Shown one piece after another: positions 33,104 through 41,479 of a stretch of DNA of 64,000 nt. Position 1 is the stretch's first letter; each line of letters opens with the position of its first letter. The stretch lies in NCBI RefSeq assembly GCF_001190945.1, contig NZ_CP011112.1:930001-994000 (forward strand), written 5' to 3'. The stretch comes from Luteipulveratus mongoliensis. Lineage in GTDB: Bacteria; Actinomycetota; Actinomycetes; Actinomycetales; Dermatophilaceae. The position numbers and the translations under genes were made by a program. Under the pieces are notes generated by a model. The model worked only from the letters and a program-made list of their open reading frames with translations, had not been told where the DNA came from and ran no database searches.

Positions 33104-34480
33104 ATGAGTACGACAAGCCTACCCTCCGTCATCAGCGGCGTTGTTCCCCACCTGGGTGTCAAGGCTGACCACGTTCCCCGCAGCGAGACCGGGATCGGCG
33201 CGCTGATGCCGTGGGCCGACCGGCTGTGGATGGTCACCTATGTCGCGCACACCAGCAACACCGGTGGCGGCACGGGGTTGTTCACGATCGACGACGACCT
33301 GGTCATGACGAAGCACCCCGAGAGCGTCGTGGGCACCTACGCGAACCGTCTGGTGCACGCCGAGACCGACCAGCTCTTCATCGGACCGCACGCGATCGAC
33401 GCCAAGGGCGAGGTCACCACGATCCCGGCGCTGGCCAAGCACCGCCTCACGGCGACAGCCCGACACCTCACCGACCCGGCCAACAAGGTCTATGTCCTGG
33501 GCATGGAGGGTGAGTTCTTCGAGCTCGACGTGCACACCTACGAGGTGACGCAGCTGTTCGACCTGCTCGAGGTCCTCGACATCAACGACGCCCCTCACTT
33601 CAAGGACATGTACACCCGGCACGGCCGCGTGGTGGTCGCCAACAACGCGTACTACCCCAAGGACTTCGAGCGCGGCTTCAGTGACGGCCGGCTCGCCGAG
33701 TGGGACGGCACGACCTGGCGTGTCCTGAGCAAGACCCAGTGGAACACCCTGTCCAGCGCCAACGGCATGAGCGAGGCGATGTACGCCGTGGGTCAGGACC
33801 GCGCGTCCGCGCTGTTCCATGTCTACCTGCCCGAGACGGGGTGGAAGGTCTACCGGCTCCCGAAGTCGACGCACACTCAGGACCACGCGTGGACCACGGA
33901 GTGGCCGCGTATCCGTGAGGTCGAGTCCGAGCGCCTGCTGATGGACGCGAGCGGGATGTTCTACGAGCTGCCCTCACTGGCGTACGGCAATGCGGTCTGG
34001 GGGATTCGGCCGATCGCCTCGCACCTGAGGATCGTCGGCGACTTCTGCTCCTGGAACGGTCTGCTCGTGCTCGCCGGCGACCAGAACACACCGATCCACG
34101 ACGCGAATCCCGTTGCAGGACAACCACAAGCGGGCCTGTGGTTCGGCAAGACTGACGACCTGTGGTCGTGGGGCAAGCCGCAGGGCTGGGGCGGTCCGTG
34201 GTGGGAGACGGACGTCGAGGCGGACGTGCCGTCTGACCCGTTCCTGATGACGGGCTTCGAGCACAAGTGCCTGCACCTCAGCCACGACGCCGACACCGAT
34301 GTGGCCGTGCACATCGAGGTCGATTTCAAGGGCACCGGCGAGTTCCGTCGCTACCAGACCGTCACCGTGGGCGCCAAGGGCTACGAGGCCTTCATCTTCC
34401 CGGCCGGCTTCAGCGCCCACTGGGTCCGGCTCGTGCCGTCAGTGTCCTGCCAGGCGACGGGCCAGTTGGTCTACACCTGA
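33104..34480 (+). CDS. Unrecognised cytoplasmic protein, probable beta-propeller, last gene of the sugar operon
   Basis: I do not recognise this 458-residue protein. It has no signal peptide or membrane helix. Blade-like repeats can be seen: GALMPWADRLWMVTYVAHTS, NRLVHAETDQLFIGPHAID, NKVYVLGMEGEFFELDVHTY, GRLAEWDGTTWRVL and NGLLVLAGDQ. Trp-rich blocks (DLWSWGKPQGWGGPWWETDV) and an end resembling a small beta-sandwich (VAVHIEVDFKGTGEFRRYQT) follow. It lies 52 bases after the propeller-lectin gene, after GAAGAGGA, in the IclR-linked operon. An intracellular glycosidase or lyase for the imported sugar is the natural guess, but no catalytic motif is recognised. Its end overlaps the convergent ankyrin gene by 10 bases. 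Confidence 0.65.
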   Translation: MSTTSLPSVISGVVPHLGVKADHVPRSETGIGALMPWADRLWMVTYVAHTSNTGGGTGLFTIDDDLVMTKHPESVVGTYANRLVHAETDQLFIGPHAIDAKGEVTTIPALAKHRLTATARHLTDPANKVYVLGMEGEFFELDVHTYEVTQLFDLLEVLDINDAPHFKDMYTRHGRVVVANNAYYPKDFERGFSDGRLAEWDGTTWRVLSKTQWNTLSSANGMSEAMYAVGQDRASALFHVYLPETGWKVYRLPKSTHTQDHAWTTEWPRIREVESERLLMDASGMFYELPSLAYGNAVWGIRPIASHLRIVGDFCSWNGLLVLAGDQNTPIHDANPVAGQPQAGLWFGKTDDLWSWGKPQGWGGPWWETDVEADVPSDPFLMTGFEHKCLHLSHDADTDVAVHIEVDFKGTGEFRRYQTVTVGAKGYEAFIFPAGFSAHWVRLVPSVSCQATGQLVYT

Positions 34481-35295
34481 TCCCGCGGACGGAGGATGTG
34501 CTCGACGTCATCGTGGCCGTGGCCCGCGCCGACCTGCTCGCGCTGATGCCGGCACCAGTCCAGCGGCGTGCCGTTGAACCGGGTGTCGCGGCGCGTCGGA
34601 TCGGCGCCGTGGCGGAGCAGCCGTCGCACGCTGTCCGCTTGTCCGGAGTAGGCGGCCTCGTGCAGCGCCGTGGAGCCGTCGCGGTCGACTCCGTCGACCG
34701 GTGTGGAGGCGGCGACCAGCTCATCGATGATGTCGAGTCGCCCGCGAGCGGCGGCCATCCGCAGCGCGGCGACCCGGTCCTCCTCTGGCGTGTCAGGAGT
34801 CAGGACGTCGGCGAGGTCACCGTCGACCGCGGCCTGTACGAGATCGCGGGCTCCGGCGGCGAGCAGCACCTCGGCGACGTCGGTCATCCCGAAGACCGCG
34901 GCATGCCGCAGGGCCGTGCCGCCGGGGACGCCACCGGCGTTCGCCGCGGCGGTGGCGTTCAGGTCGGCGCCCGCGTCGATGAGGATCTGCGCGACCTCGG
35001 CGTCGCCGTAGCTGGCGGCCGTCATCAGCGGCGTCTCCCGGTCCACCAAGTCGCCCTCCACGGGTGCGCCCGCGTCGAGCAGGGCTTGCGCGATGGCGCC
35101 GGTGCCAGGGACATCTCGCCACACGCCACGCGAGGTGTCGTAGCGCAGCATGGCGACATATCCGAGCGGGCTCGCTCCTAGGGGATGGTCGGACGCCGGC
35201 GAGATTCTGCGGGAGGCGAGCTCGGGGTGCTCGGCGAGCAGGTCGACGAGCCGCTGCACATCGAGGCTGTCGAGCGTCGCTCGCACATCAGACAT
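34471..35295 (-). CDS. Ankyrin-repeat protein
   Basis: A 274-residue cytoplasmic protein made of about six ankyrin repeats: GASPLGYVAMLRYD, ETPLMTAASYGDAEVAQILIDAGADL, GTALRHAAVFGMTDVAEVLLAAGA, ALRMAAARGRLDIIDELVAA, GSTALHEAAYSGQADSVRRL and LDWCRHQREQ at the end. Such proteins act as protein-binding scaffolds; the partner is unknown. Start ATG 35295, eight bases after the histidine phosphatase stop... on the same strand the phosphatase gene (35304-35993) lies directly upstream, so the two may be co-transcribed. Confidence 0.88.
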   Translation of the reverse strand: MSDVRATLDSLDVQRLVDLLAEHPELASRRISPASDHPLGASPLGYVAMLRYDTSRGVWRDVPGTGAIAQALLDAGAPVEGDLVDRETPLMTAASYGDAEVAQILIDAGADLNATAAANAGGVPGGTALRHAAVFGMTDVAEVLLAAGARDLVQAAVDGDLADVLTPDTPEEDRVAALRMAAARGRLDIIDELVAASTPVDGVDRDGSTALHEAAYSGQADSVRRLLRHGADPTRRDTRFNGTPLDWCRHQREQVGAGHGHDDVEHILRPRDQV

Positions 35296-35303
35296 GTCGG
35301 TGA

Positions 35304-35993
35304 TCAGCGCTGGCTGGCCATGTCGTACGCGTCGAGATGCCCAATCTCGTTGTAGGTCAACAGTTGTGGCCCACGCCGGTCGACCACGACGCGGCTGACG
35401 CCGGTGTTGACGCCGCTGAACGCGAAGTGCTTCCAGGCCGTCATGTCGCCGTCGGCTAGCAACCGTGCGGCGACCCGGCTGATGCAGCCGACGGACGTGA
35501 CGACCAGCTGACGGCTGTGCTGCTGCTCCAGCACCCGATCGAGAGCCGCGTCCACGCGCTCGCGGAACGAGGTGAACGTCTCGGCGTACTCCTCGTCGTG
35601 CTCGCCGGAGGACCAGCGCTCCATGGCTGCCTCGAACATCTCCTCGAACGCCGCGCGCGGCCGCAGTGTGCGCACCATGTCGGCCTTGAGCACGATGAGG
35701 TGCCGGTACGCCGGTTTGTAGCCCTTGATGACCGCCTCATGGTCCAGCTCGTTCCAGTCGGCGTCGGTCTCGAGGTCGTGCTCCCACCCGGCGCCGACGG
35801 CGATCTCGGCGAGCGTCTGCTGGTGGCGCTTCATGCTGCCGCAGACGATCCTGTCCGGGACCCATCCGCGCCGGCCGAGGTCCTCGCCGAGCAGCCGTGC
35901 CTGGCGGCGCCCCAGACCGGAGAGCTGGTCGTAGTCGCTCTTGCCGAACGATGCCTGCCCATGACGCACCAGCAGCACCGTCTGTGGCTCCAT
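35304..35993 (-). CDS. Histidine phosphatase superfamily protein, second His not conserved
   Basis: A 229-residue phosphoglycerate-mutase-like protein. The phospho-acceptor motif VLLVRHGQASFG is intact. Where most members have a second catalytic His (VSHGG), this one reads VVTSVGCISRVA, so that His is absent. Some actinobacterial members carry a related TSGG block, so this may be a subfamily trait rather than damage. Substrate unknown. Start ATG 35993. Eight bases separate its stop from the start of the ankyrin gene. Confidence 0.82.
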   Translation of the reverse strand: MEPQTVLLVRHGQASFGKSDYDQLSGLGRRQARLLGEDLGRRGWVPDRIVCGSMKRHQQTLAEIAVGAGWEHDLETDADWNELDHEAVIKGYKPAYRHLIVLKADMVRTLRPRAAFEEMFEAAMERWSSGEHDEEYAETFTSFRERVDAALDRVLEQQHSRQLVVTSVGCISRVAARLLADGDMTAWKHFAFSGVNTGVSRVVVDRRGPQLLTYNEIGHLDAYDMASQR

Positions 35994-36032
35994 GGCTGAA
36001 CTATGGCACTTGAGTCCGACCCACGGCCCGCG

Positions 36033-36407
36033 TCAGGCCGTTGCGTCGGCCACGATCTCGGGGGCGTGCTCCACGACCCACACCATGAGGGGCGTCAGGT
36101 GCGCCGTGAGCTCGAGCCCGCGCGGCGTCAGTGAGTACTCGACGTGCGGGGGTACGACCGGATGCGCGTCGCGGTGCACGAAACCGTCCTTGGCCAGGAT
36201 CTGGAGCGTCTGGGCCAGCATCTTCTCGCTCACGCCTTCCGCGCGGCGTCGCAGCACGCTCCAGCGCACGGGCTCACCGTCGCTGAGCGCGAGCAGCACG
36301 AGCAGACCCCACTTTGACATCACGTGATCCATGACGACACGGCTCGGGCATCCGGCCTCGAACACCGCGTTGGGGAAGTACTTCTCCAGCGGGGTACTTA
36401 CTTTCAT
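36033..36407 (-). CDS. HxlR-family transcriptional regulator (QorR-like)
   Basis: A 124-residue winged-helix regulator. It has the family Cys near the N-terminus (EAGCPSRVVMDHVMSKW) followed by LLVLLALSDGEPVRWSVLRR, EGVSEKMLAQTLQILAKDGF and VEYSLTPRGLEL. In the QorR/HypR group this Cys senses oxidants or quinones. It diverges from a quinone-oxidoreductase-like gene, a known pairing in Corynebacterium and other genera. The 102-base gap between them holds an inverted repeat, the likely operator. Confidence 0.9.
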   Translation of the reverse strand: MKVSTPLEKYFPNAVFEAGCPSRVVMDHVMSKWGLLVLLALSDGEPVRWSVLRRRAEGVSEKMLAQTLQILAKDGFVHRDAHPVVPPHVEYSLTPRGLELTAHLTPLMVWVVEHAPEIVADATA

Positions 36408-36411
36408 ATCC

Positions 36412-36434
36412 GTACCTTACTTCAAAGTGGGTAC
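36412..36434. promoter_or_regulatory. Candidate HxlR operator
   Basis: GTACC-TT-ACTT-CA-AAGT-G-GGTAC has nested inverted arms (GTACC/GGTAC and ACTT/AAGT). It lies five bases upstream of the hxlR-type start, within the gap shared with the divergent oxidoreductase gene. Confidence 0.5.
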
Positions 36435-36509
36435 TAACTATTGGGAAGCGCTTGGAGTCATGGGTCGTTCGACATCGATGACAGCAGTCACCACCTGGAA
36501 GGAACCCTC

Positions 36510-37367
36510 ATGACCATCCTCGTCACCGGTGCGACCGGCCACCTCGGAGCCCTCGCGATCACCGAGCTGATTGACCGTGGCACTCCTGCGTCCGAGATCG
36601 CGGCCCTCGTACGCGACCCCGCCAAGGCGAGCGAGCTCACCGCACTCGGCGTCGACGTACGCGTCGGCTCGTACGACGATCCGGCCACTCTCGACGTCGC
36701 GCTCAAGGGCATCGACCGCGTTCTGCTCGTGTCAGGTAGCGAGATCGGCCGCCGAGTCCCACAGCACCAGAACGTCATCGACGCGGCCGTTCGCGCCGGC
36801 GTCTCGCTCGTCGCCTACACCAGTGCACCCCGTGCTGATGTCTCGCCGCTGGAACTGGCGAAGGAGCACTGGGCGACCGAGCAGGCCCTCGCCGCCTCGG
36901 GCCTGCCGCACGTCGTGCTGCGCAACAGCTGGTACCTGGAGAACTACACCAACCAGATCGCCACCCACGTGGAGCATGGCGCCGTCCTCGGTGCGGCAGG
37001 CGACGGCCGCGTCTCGGCTGCGGCACAGGCTGACTACGCGGCAGCCGCGGCGGTCGTCGTCGCCGAGGACGGCCACGCCGGTCAGGTCTACGAGCTGGGT
37101 GGCGACACCGCGTTCACGCTGACCGAGTACGCCGCCGAGGTCGCGTCGGCAGCCGACGCCCCGGTCGAGTACCGCGACCTGACACCCACCGACTACGCCG
37201 CCGCGCTGGTCTCCGCCGGCCTTCCGGAGCCGTACGCCGAGATCCTCGCCGACAGCGACGCGGGTCTCAAGGAGGGCGCGCTCCTGGTCGAGACAGGGGA
37301 CCTCAGCCGGCTCATCGGGCGGCCGACCCGGAGCCTGGCAGAGGCCGTACGGATCGCCGCCGCCTGA
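36510..37367 (+). CDS. NmrA/QorB-type NAD(P)H:quinone oxidoreductase
   Basis: A 285-residue atypical short-chain dehydrogenase. The NADP-binding start is TILVTGATGHLGALAITELI. RVLLVSGSEIGRRVPQHQNV, VSLVAYTSAPRADVSPLELA and LRNSWYLENYTNQI match the QorB/NmrA-like quinone reductases. It would reduce quinones with two electrons in the cytoplasm. ATG 36510 follows AAGGAA. The frame is open upstream to 36441, but that start lacks a ribosome site. Expected to be controlled by the divergent HxlR protein. Confidence 0.88.
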   Translation: MTILVTGATGHLGALAITELIDRGTPASEIAALVRDPAKASELTALGVDVRVGSYDDPATLDVALKGIDRVLLVSGSEIGRRVPQHQNVIDAAVRAGVSLVAYTSAPRADVSPLELAKEHWATEQALAASGLPHVVLRNSWYLENYTNQIATHVEHGAVLGAAGDGRVSAAAQADYAAAAAVVVAEDGHAGQVYELGGDTAFTLTEYAAEVASAADAPVEYRDLTPTDYAAALVSAGLPEPYAEILADSDAGLKEGALLVETGDLSRLIGRPTRSLAEAVRIAAA

Positions 37368-37435
37368 GCGACGAAGGCTGAGTGTGACCGAGGCACCGCG
37401 CCAAGAATCGGCGCGGTGCCTGCACACTGGGCGGC

Positions 37436-37789
37436 ATGGAACACGTGCTCGGAATCGGCGGCTACTTCTTTCGTGCTGGGGACCCTGCCGCCCTCAGCGA
37501 GTGGTACCGCGACGCTCTTGGCCTGGACGTCGATGCGAACGGCCTGTGGCAGCAGGAGTCCGGGCCGACCGTGTTCGCGACGTTCGAGTCCGAGACCGAC
37601 TACTTCGGGTCACGCACTCAGCAGTCGATGCTCAACTTCCGGGTCCGTGACCTGGACTCGATGCTGTCGCAGCTGCGAGCCAAGGGAGCGCAGGTGGCGC
37701 CGGAATCGCAGGACATGGAGGGCATCGGTCGGTTCGGCTGGGTCACCGATCCCGAGGGCAACCGGATCGAGCTCTGGCAGCCCGCCTGA
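37436..37789 (+). CDS. VOC-family (glyoxalase-like) protein
   Basis: A 117-residue single VOC module: GIGGYFFRAGDPAALSEWYR, then DALGLDVD, NFRVRDLDSMLSQLRAKGAQ and the end GWVTDPEGNRIELWQPA. The final Glu is the usual metal ligand. The substrate is unknown. Start ATG 37436. It is convergent with the GNAT gene, seven bases away. Confidence 0.88.
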   Translation: MEHVLGIGGYFFRAGDPAALSEWYRDALGLDVDANGLWQQESGPTVFATFESETDYFGSRTQQSMLNFRVRDLDSMLSQLRAKGAQVAPESQDMEGIGRFGWVTDPEGNRIELWQPA

Positions 37790-37795
37790 CTAGGG

Positions 37796-38362
37796 TCAGC
37801 GCGCCGCCCACTCCTCGGCGAGGATGCCGTACGTGTAGCCGTCGATCCAGCCGAGCTCGGCGTGCCAGGAGTCGCGGACGCCGTGCTGCTCGCGCCGCAT
37901 CCCGATCTTCTCCAGCACTCGCACAGAGGCGAGGTTGTCGGCGAAGCAGCCCGCCGTGACCCGACGCAGCCCGAGCTCGCCGAAGGCCAGCGCGACCATC
38001 GACGTCGCGGCCTCAGTGGCGTAGCCGCGGCCGGCGACGCCGGGATGGAAGATGTAGCCGATCTGCCCCTCCGAACGCTCGGACGGTCCACCGGGCTGGC
38101 CCATGCCGTCGATGACTCCCAGACCGCAGTCGCCGATCACTCGGCCGTCGAGCTCGACCACCGCTGAGTGGTCGTACGGGTCGTTGATCGCGCGCAGCCA
38201 CCTGTCGCGATACTGCACGGGATCGACGTCCGTCTTGATGAGCCATCGAGTGACGGCTGGCAGCGCGCGGATCGCAAGCAGCGGGCCGATGTCCTCGGGT
38301 CGTGCAGGTCGGAGGGTCAGTCGTTCGGTCTTGCGTGGCCAGGTCACCAGGGGGGATGTCAC
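37796..38362 (-). CDS. GNAT-family N-acetyltransferase (RimJ/RimL-like)
   Basis: About 188 residues. TERLTLRPARPEDIGPLLAI begins the fold. The acetyl-CoA loop is FHPGVAGRGYATEAATSMV, followed by LGLRRVTAGCFADNLASVRV and LEKIGMRREQHGVRDSW. This is the RimJ/RimL type that acetylates protein N-termini or small amines. The start chosen is GTG 38362; the TTG at 38398 and GTG 38347 are alternatives. No ribosome site is clear. Confidence 0.85.
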   Translation of the reverse strand: MTSPLVTWPRKTERLTLRPARPEDIGPLLAIRALPAVTRWLIKTDVDPVQYRDRWLRAINDPYDHSAVVELDGRVIGDCGLGVIDGMGQPGGPSERSEGQIGYIFHPGVAGRGYATEAATSMVALAFGELGLRRVTAGCFADNLASVRVLEKIGMRREQHGVRDSWHAELGWIDGYTYGILAEEWAAR

Positions 38363-38425
38363 CCCATGTGAATAGCAAGGTGAGGTGTACGGCCACAAGC
38401 GGGTTTCGTACGTCTGCGCAGGTTT

Positions 38426-38905
38426 TCAGGTCCGCGGGCGCCAGAGCTGCCACCAGTGCCGGCGAATGAGCGGCGGCTGCGGCGGCGGTGGTCCGGCGGC
38501 TATTCGCGCGGTGCGCTCGGCTCTGAGGGTCCGCCACTGGGCGATCAGGTCATCGACGTCGACACCGGCCGTGATCGGGCGGGACAGCCGGCCGAACGTC
38601 GGCTGCAGGTTCTCGTAGCGGACCCGGCGGTTGTAGTCCTCGAGCACGGTGCGCACCGACGCCTCGGTCGCGAGGTCGAGGAGCGTCTCCGGGAAGGACT
38701 GCCGTTCCTTGCGCAGTGCCAGCGCAGGCGGGAGGACGGTCGAGGTGTCGATGCCTTCGCGCTGGACCCACCGCTTGACCCACCAGTCCGGGTCGTTGGG
38801 ATCGCCCAGGTCTAGGGGCTTGCCCGTGCCCGGCAGATCATCGAAGTCGCCGCGGTCCTGAGCCTCCCGGATGATCCGGTCGATCTCGCCTTCCCGATAA
38901 CCCAT
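38426..38905 (-). CDS. DUF1992-family protein (DnaJ-homologue C28 domain)
   Basis: A 159-residue cytoplasmic protein. The conserved start is GEIDRIIREAQDRGDFDDLP then GTGKPLDLGDP; the middle has ALALRKERQSFPETLLDL and VRYENLQPTFGRLSRP. This is the DUF1992/DNAJC28-conserved domain without a J domain. The function is not established. The C-terminus is Pro- and Trp-rich (GPPPPQPPLIRRHWWQLW). It starts with ATG 38905. Confidence 0.87.
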   Translation of the reverse strand: MGYREGEIDRIIREAQDRGDFDDLPGTGKPLDLGDPNDPDWWVKRWVQREGIDTSTVLPPALALRKERQSFPETLLDLATEASVRTVLEDYNRRVRYENLQPTFGRLSRPITAGVDVDDLIAQWRTLRAERTARIAAGPPPPQPPLIRRHWWQLWRPRT

Positions 38906-38928
38906 GCACCTCCAGTATCGCGCGGGTG

Positions 38929-39168
38929 TCAGACGGCGCGGACCTGCCCGTCGTCACCGACGAGCAGCCGGATGGTCTGACTCGCCGGCGTCGGCAACGC
39001 GCTCGGGCTGTACGCGCCGGAGACGGCCATGGGTACGCCGCTCGCGGGTCTGAGGGTCTGCTTGGCGACTCCCGCGGCGGCCGCGTCGGCGGCAGGGAGC
39101 GAGCCGACGCCGAGTACGGCGACACCGGCGACGGAAAGGGTGGCTGCGAGGGCTCGGCGTGTATTCAT
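38929..39168 (-). CDS. Small secreted protein, unknown
   Basis: A 79-residue protein. The first 30 residues form a Sec signal peptide (MNTRRALAATLSVAGVAVLG, cleavage likely after AADAAAA). The mature part is about 45 residues with no recognised domain. A GTG two codons upstream (39174) is a possible start. It ends 23 bases before the DUF1992 gene. Confidence 0.55.
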   Translation of the reverse strand: MNTRRALAATLSVAGVAVLGVGSLPAADAAAAGVAKQTLRPASGVPMAVSGAYSPSALPTPASQTIRLLVGDDGQVRAV

Positions 39169-39250
39169 GGACACAGCGTCGACCGGGCGGCTATGGCCTG
39201 CCTGTGCGCTCCCTGTCCTCAGAGAGTCAGGTCCTGAGGGAGTCAGGTCC

Positions 39251-40162
39251 TCAAGGAGTCAGCCGAGTGACCGTGCCGAGGAAGCTGGTGACATAGAGCG
39301 ACCCGGCGTCCCAGCCGGGCCCGGAACCGAAAGCGACGGACGAGCTGGTCGGCAGCCCTGAGGCGATGGTGCAGCTGGTGCCCGTGTCCGGATCGACCCG
39401 CACGATCTTGCCCGCGAGGTTCAGCGCCACGTAGACCTGGCCGTCGGCGCCGACGGTGAGATCGTCGGCCGAGTTCAGCGGTCCGATGCCAGGGAGGGTG
39501 GCGACGGTCGGCGGGGCGTCCGGTCGACGTACGTCCACACCCGAGATGGTCGTGGTCGGGTTGAACGTGGAGGCGACATAGAGGCGGTGCCGCGAGGCGT
39601 CGTACGCCAGGCCGTTGGTCGAGGAGATGCTCGGCGCGTACGTCGACAGCTCGCCGGACGGCGCGACGCGCGTCATCGTGGTGCTCAGACCGAGGTCGCG
39701 GGAGACGACGAAGGTGCCGTCGGGCAGTCGCTCGAGGCCGTTCGGCTGCGTGAGGCCGGAAGCCGTCGTACGCACGGCGCCGGTGTCGAGGTCGAGCGCC
39801 TGGATCGTGCCGTCCTTCAGGCCGAGTACGCCGGACGAGGCGCTGTTGCCTGTCGCGAAGTATGCGGTCCGGCCGTCGACGACGATCCCGCCCGGGCCGG
39901 TCACGTTGCTCACGGCCGTGGTGCTGGCGCCGCCGGCGGACACGCGCTTGATCGCGCCGCCTGGCCCGAGCAGCGTCTGCGACGAGAGCAGCAGGCCGCC
40001 GCGACCGTCGAAGGCGAGGTTCTCGAGCACACCGAGCCCGCTCGCCACGGTGCTCTTGGACCAGGTCGGGCATGCAGGCTCGGCGGCGCTCGCTGCCGAC
40101 GGGACGGCGAGGCCGAGGCCGGCCGTGATCGCGAGGGCGGTGGCCAGCGGACGCAGCGTCAT
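39251..40162 (-). CDS. Secreted SMP-30/NHL-like beta-propeller protein
   Basis: A 303-residue exported protein. The signal peptide (MTLRPLATALAITAGLGLAV) ends near ASAAEP. Propeller blades repeat as LENLAFDGRGGLLLSS, GPGGIVVDGRTAYFATG, QPNGLERLPDGTFVVSRD, TNGLAYDASRHRLYVAS, ADDLTVGADGQVYVALNLAG and SSSVAFGSGPGWDAGSLYV. It resembles gluconolactonase/SMP-30 and NHL proteins. The activity is unknown; it may bind a ligand at the cell surface. Confidence 0.82.
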   Translation of the reverse strand: MTLRPLATALAITAGLGLAVPSAASAAEPACPTWSKSTVASGLGVLENLAFDGRGGLLLSSQTLLGPGGAIKRVSAGGASTTAVSNVTGPGGIVVDGRTAYFATGNSASSGVLGLKDGTIQALDLDTGAVRTTASGLTQPNGLERLPDGTFVVSRDLGLSTTMTRVAPSGELSTYAPSISSTNGLAYDASRHRLYVASTFNPTTTISGVDVRRPDAPPTVATLPGIGPLNSADDLTVGADGQVYVALNLAGKIVRVDPDTGTSCTIASGLPTSSSVAFGSGPGWDAGSLYVTSFLGTVTRLTP

Positions 40163-40198
40163 GGCGCCACCATCCCAGAAGAACGGTGCTGGCGGGTC

Positions 40199-41422
40199 CT
40201 AGCGCGCGAATGCCGCCCGCAGCGAGGCGACCGGACGCTTGCGGTCGAAGTCGTCCGGCAGCGCCAGTGAGCAGATGCGCTGCCAGGTCGACGCGAGCTG
40301 CAGGCCCATCGGCCCGGTCGTGTAGGGCAGGCCGTAGCGACGGCAGATGTCGCGCACCTTGGGAGCGATCTTGATGTAGTGGTTGGACGGAATGTCCGGG
40401 AACAGGTGGTGCTCGATCTGGTGGGACAGGTTGCCCGTCAGGATGTGGAAGAGCGGGCTGCCGGACATGTTGGCCGAGCCCAGCATCTGCCGTACGTACC
40501 AGTCGCCGCGGGTCTCGCCGTCGATCATCTCTTCGGTGAAGTAGTCGACCCCGTCGGGGAAGTGACCGCAGAAGATCACCGAGTGCGCCCACACGTTGCG
40601 GATCGCATTGGCAGCCACGGCACCCCCGAGCGCGCGCCGCCCGGAGCCGGTCAGCATGGCGACGGCGGGCAGCGCGATGTGCTCCTTGACGACCATCTTG
40701 GCCGCCTTCTGCTTGAGCGCGGCCAGGTCGTCGTTGAACTGCTCGCGCGACTTGTAGCCCGCCTTGACCATGTCCCACTCGAGGTCGTACGACGCAATGC
40801 CCCACTCGAAGACGAACGAGAGCGCGAAGTTGACGATCGGGTTGGCGATGTCCCGCTTCTGCCAGGGCTGGTCCTCGCTGACACGCAGGATGTTGTAGCC
40901 CACGTCGCGGTCCTTGCCGAGGACGTTGGTCCACGTGTGGTGCAGGTCGTTGTGCGTGTGCTGCCAGCCGCGGGCCGGCGCCACGAAGTCCCACTCGTAG
41001 GTCGTGGAGTGGATGTCGGGGTCGCGCATCCAGTCCCACTGGCCGTGCAGGACGTTGTGGCCGATCTCCATGTTGTCCAGGATCTTGCCGAGCGCGACCA
41101 TGCCGGTGCCGGCGATCCACGCGGGCTTGTAGCGGCTGAAGCAGAGCGCCACTCGGCCGCCGAACTCCAGGCTCTTCTGGATCTTGATCATCCGCCGGAT
41201 GTACGCCGCGTCACGGGCTCCGCGGGAGCCGATCACCTCGTCCCGGATCGCGTCGAGCTCGGCGCCGAGCCGGCGTACGTCCTCGTCGGACAGGTGCGCA
41301 GCGGCGGGCGGTCGCTCCAGGAGGCTGCCCTCCGTGGGCAGGACTCCGGTGCGGCGAGTGGTCGGCGCAGTGTGGCTGCGCAGCGTCGGCTGGGCCTTGG
41401 TCTCTTCGGTGGTGAGGGTCAT
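40199..41422 (-). CDS. Membrane fatty-acid (acyl-CoA) desaturase, DesA3-like
   Basis: A 407-residue integral-membrane di-iron desaturase that inserts a double bond into acyl chains. The three His boxes are GHNVLHGQWDWM, HTHNDLHH and HQIEHHLFPD. Hydrophobic stretches lie between them. The sequence fits the DesA3/linoleoyl-CoA desaturase group. ATG 41422 follows AGGAGG. The electron donor is the ferredoxin-type reductase encoded 57 bases upstream on the same strand; this pairing matches Rv3230c-DesA3 (Rv3229c) of Mycobacterium tuberculosis. Confidence 0.92.
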   Translation of the reverse strand: MTLTTEETKAQPTLRSHTAPTTRRTGVLPTEGSLLERPPAAAHLSDEDVRRLGAELDAIRDEVIGSRGARDAAYIRRMIKIQKSLEFGGRVALCFSRYKPAWIAGTGMVALGKILDNMEIGHNVLHGQWDWMRDPDIHSTTYEWDFVAPARGWQHTHNDLHHTWTNVLGKDRDVGYNILRVSEDQPWQKRDIANPIVNFALSFVFEWGIASYDLEWDMVKAGYKSREQFNDDLAALKQKAAKMVVKEHIALPAVAMLTGSGRRALGGAVAANAIRNVWAHSVIFCGHFPDGVDYFTEEMIDGETRGDWYVRQMLGSANMSGSPLFHILTGNLSHQIEHHLFPDIPSNHYIKIAPKVRDICRRYGLPYTTGPMGLQLASTWQRICSLALPDDFDRKRPVASLRAAFAR

Positions 41423-41479
41423 GGGCTCCTCCTGGGGGTTGGTGGGAGCGGTTGGTGAACGGCGGTCAACCCTGTGGGG

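Noticed and set aside
39243-41120. 625-codon open frame on the minus strand
   Set aside because: It is a shifted-frame shadow of the SMP-30-like and desaturase genes.
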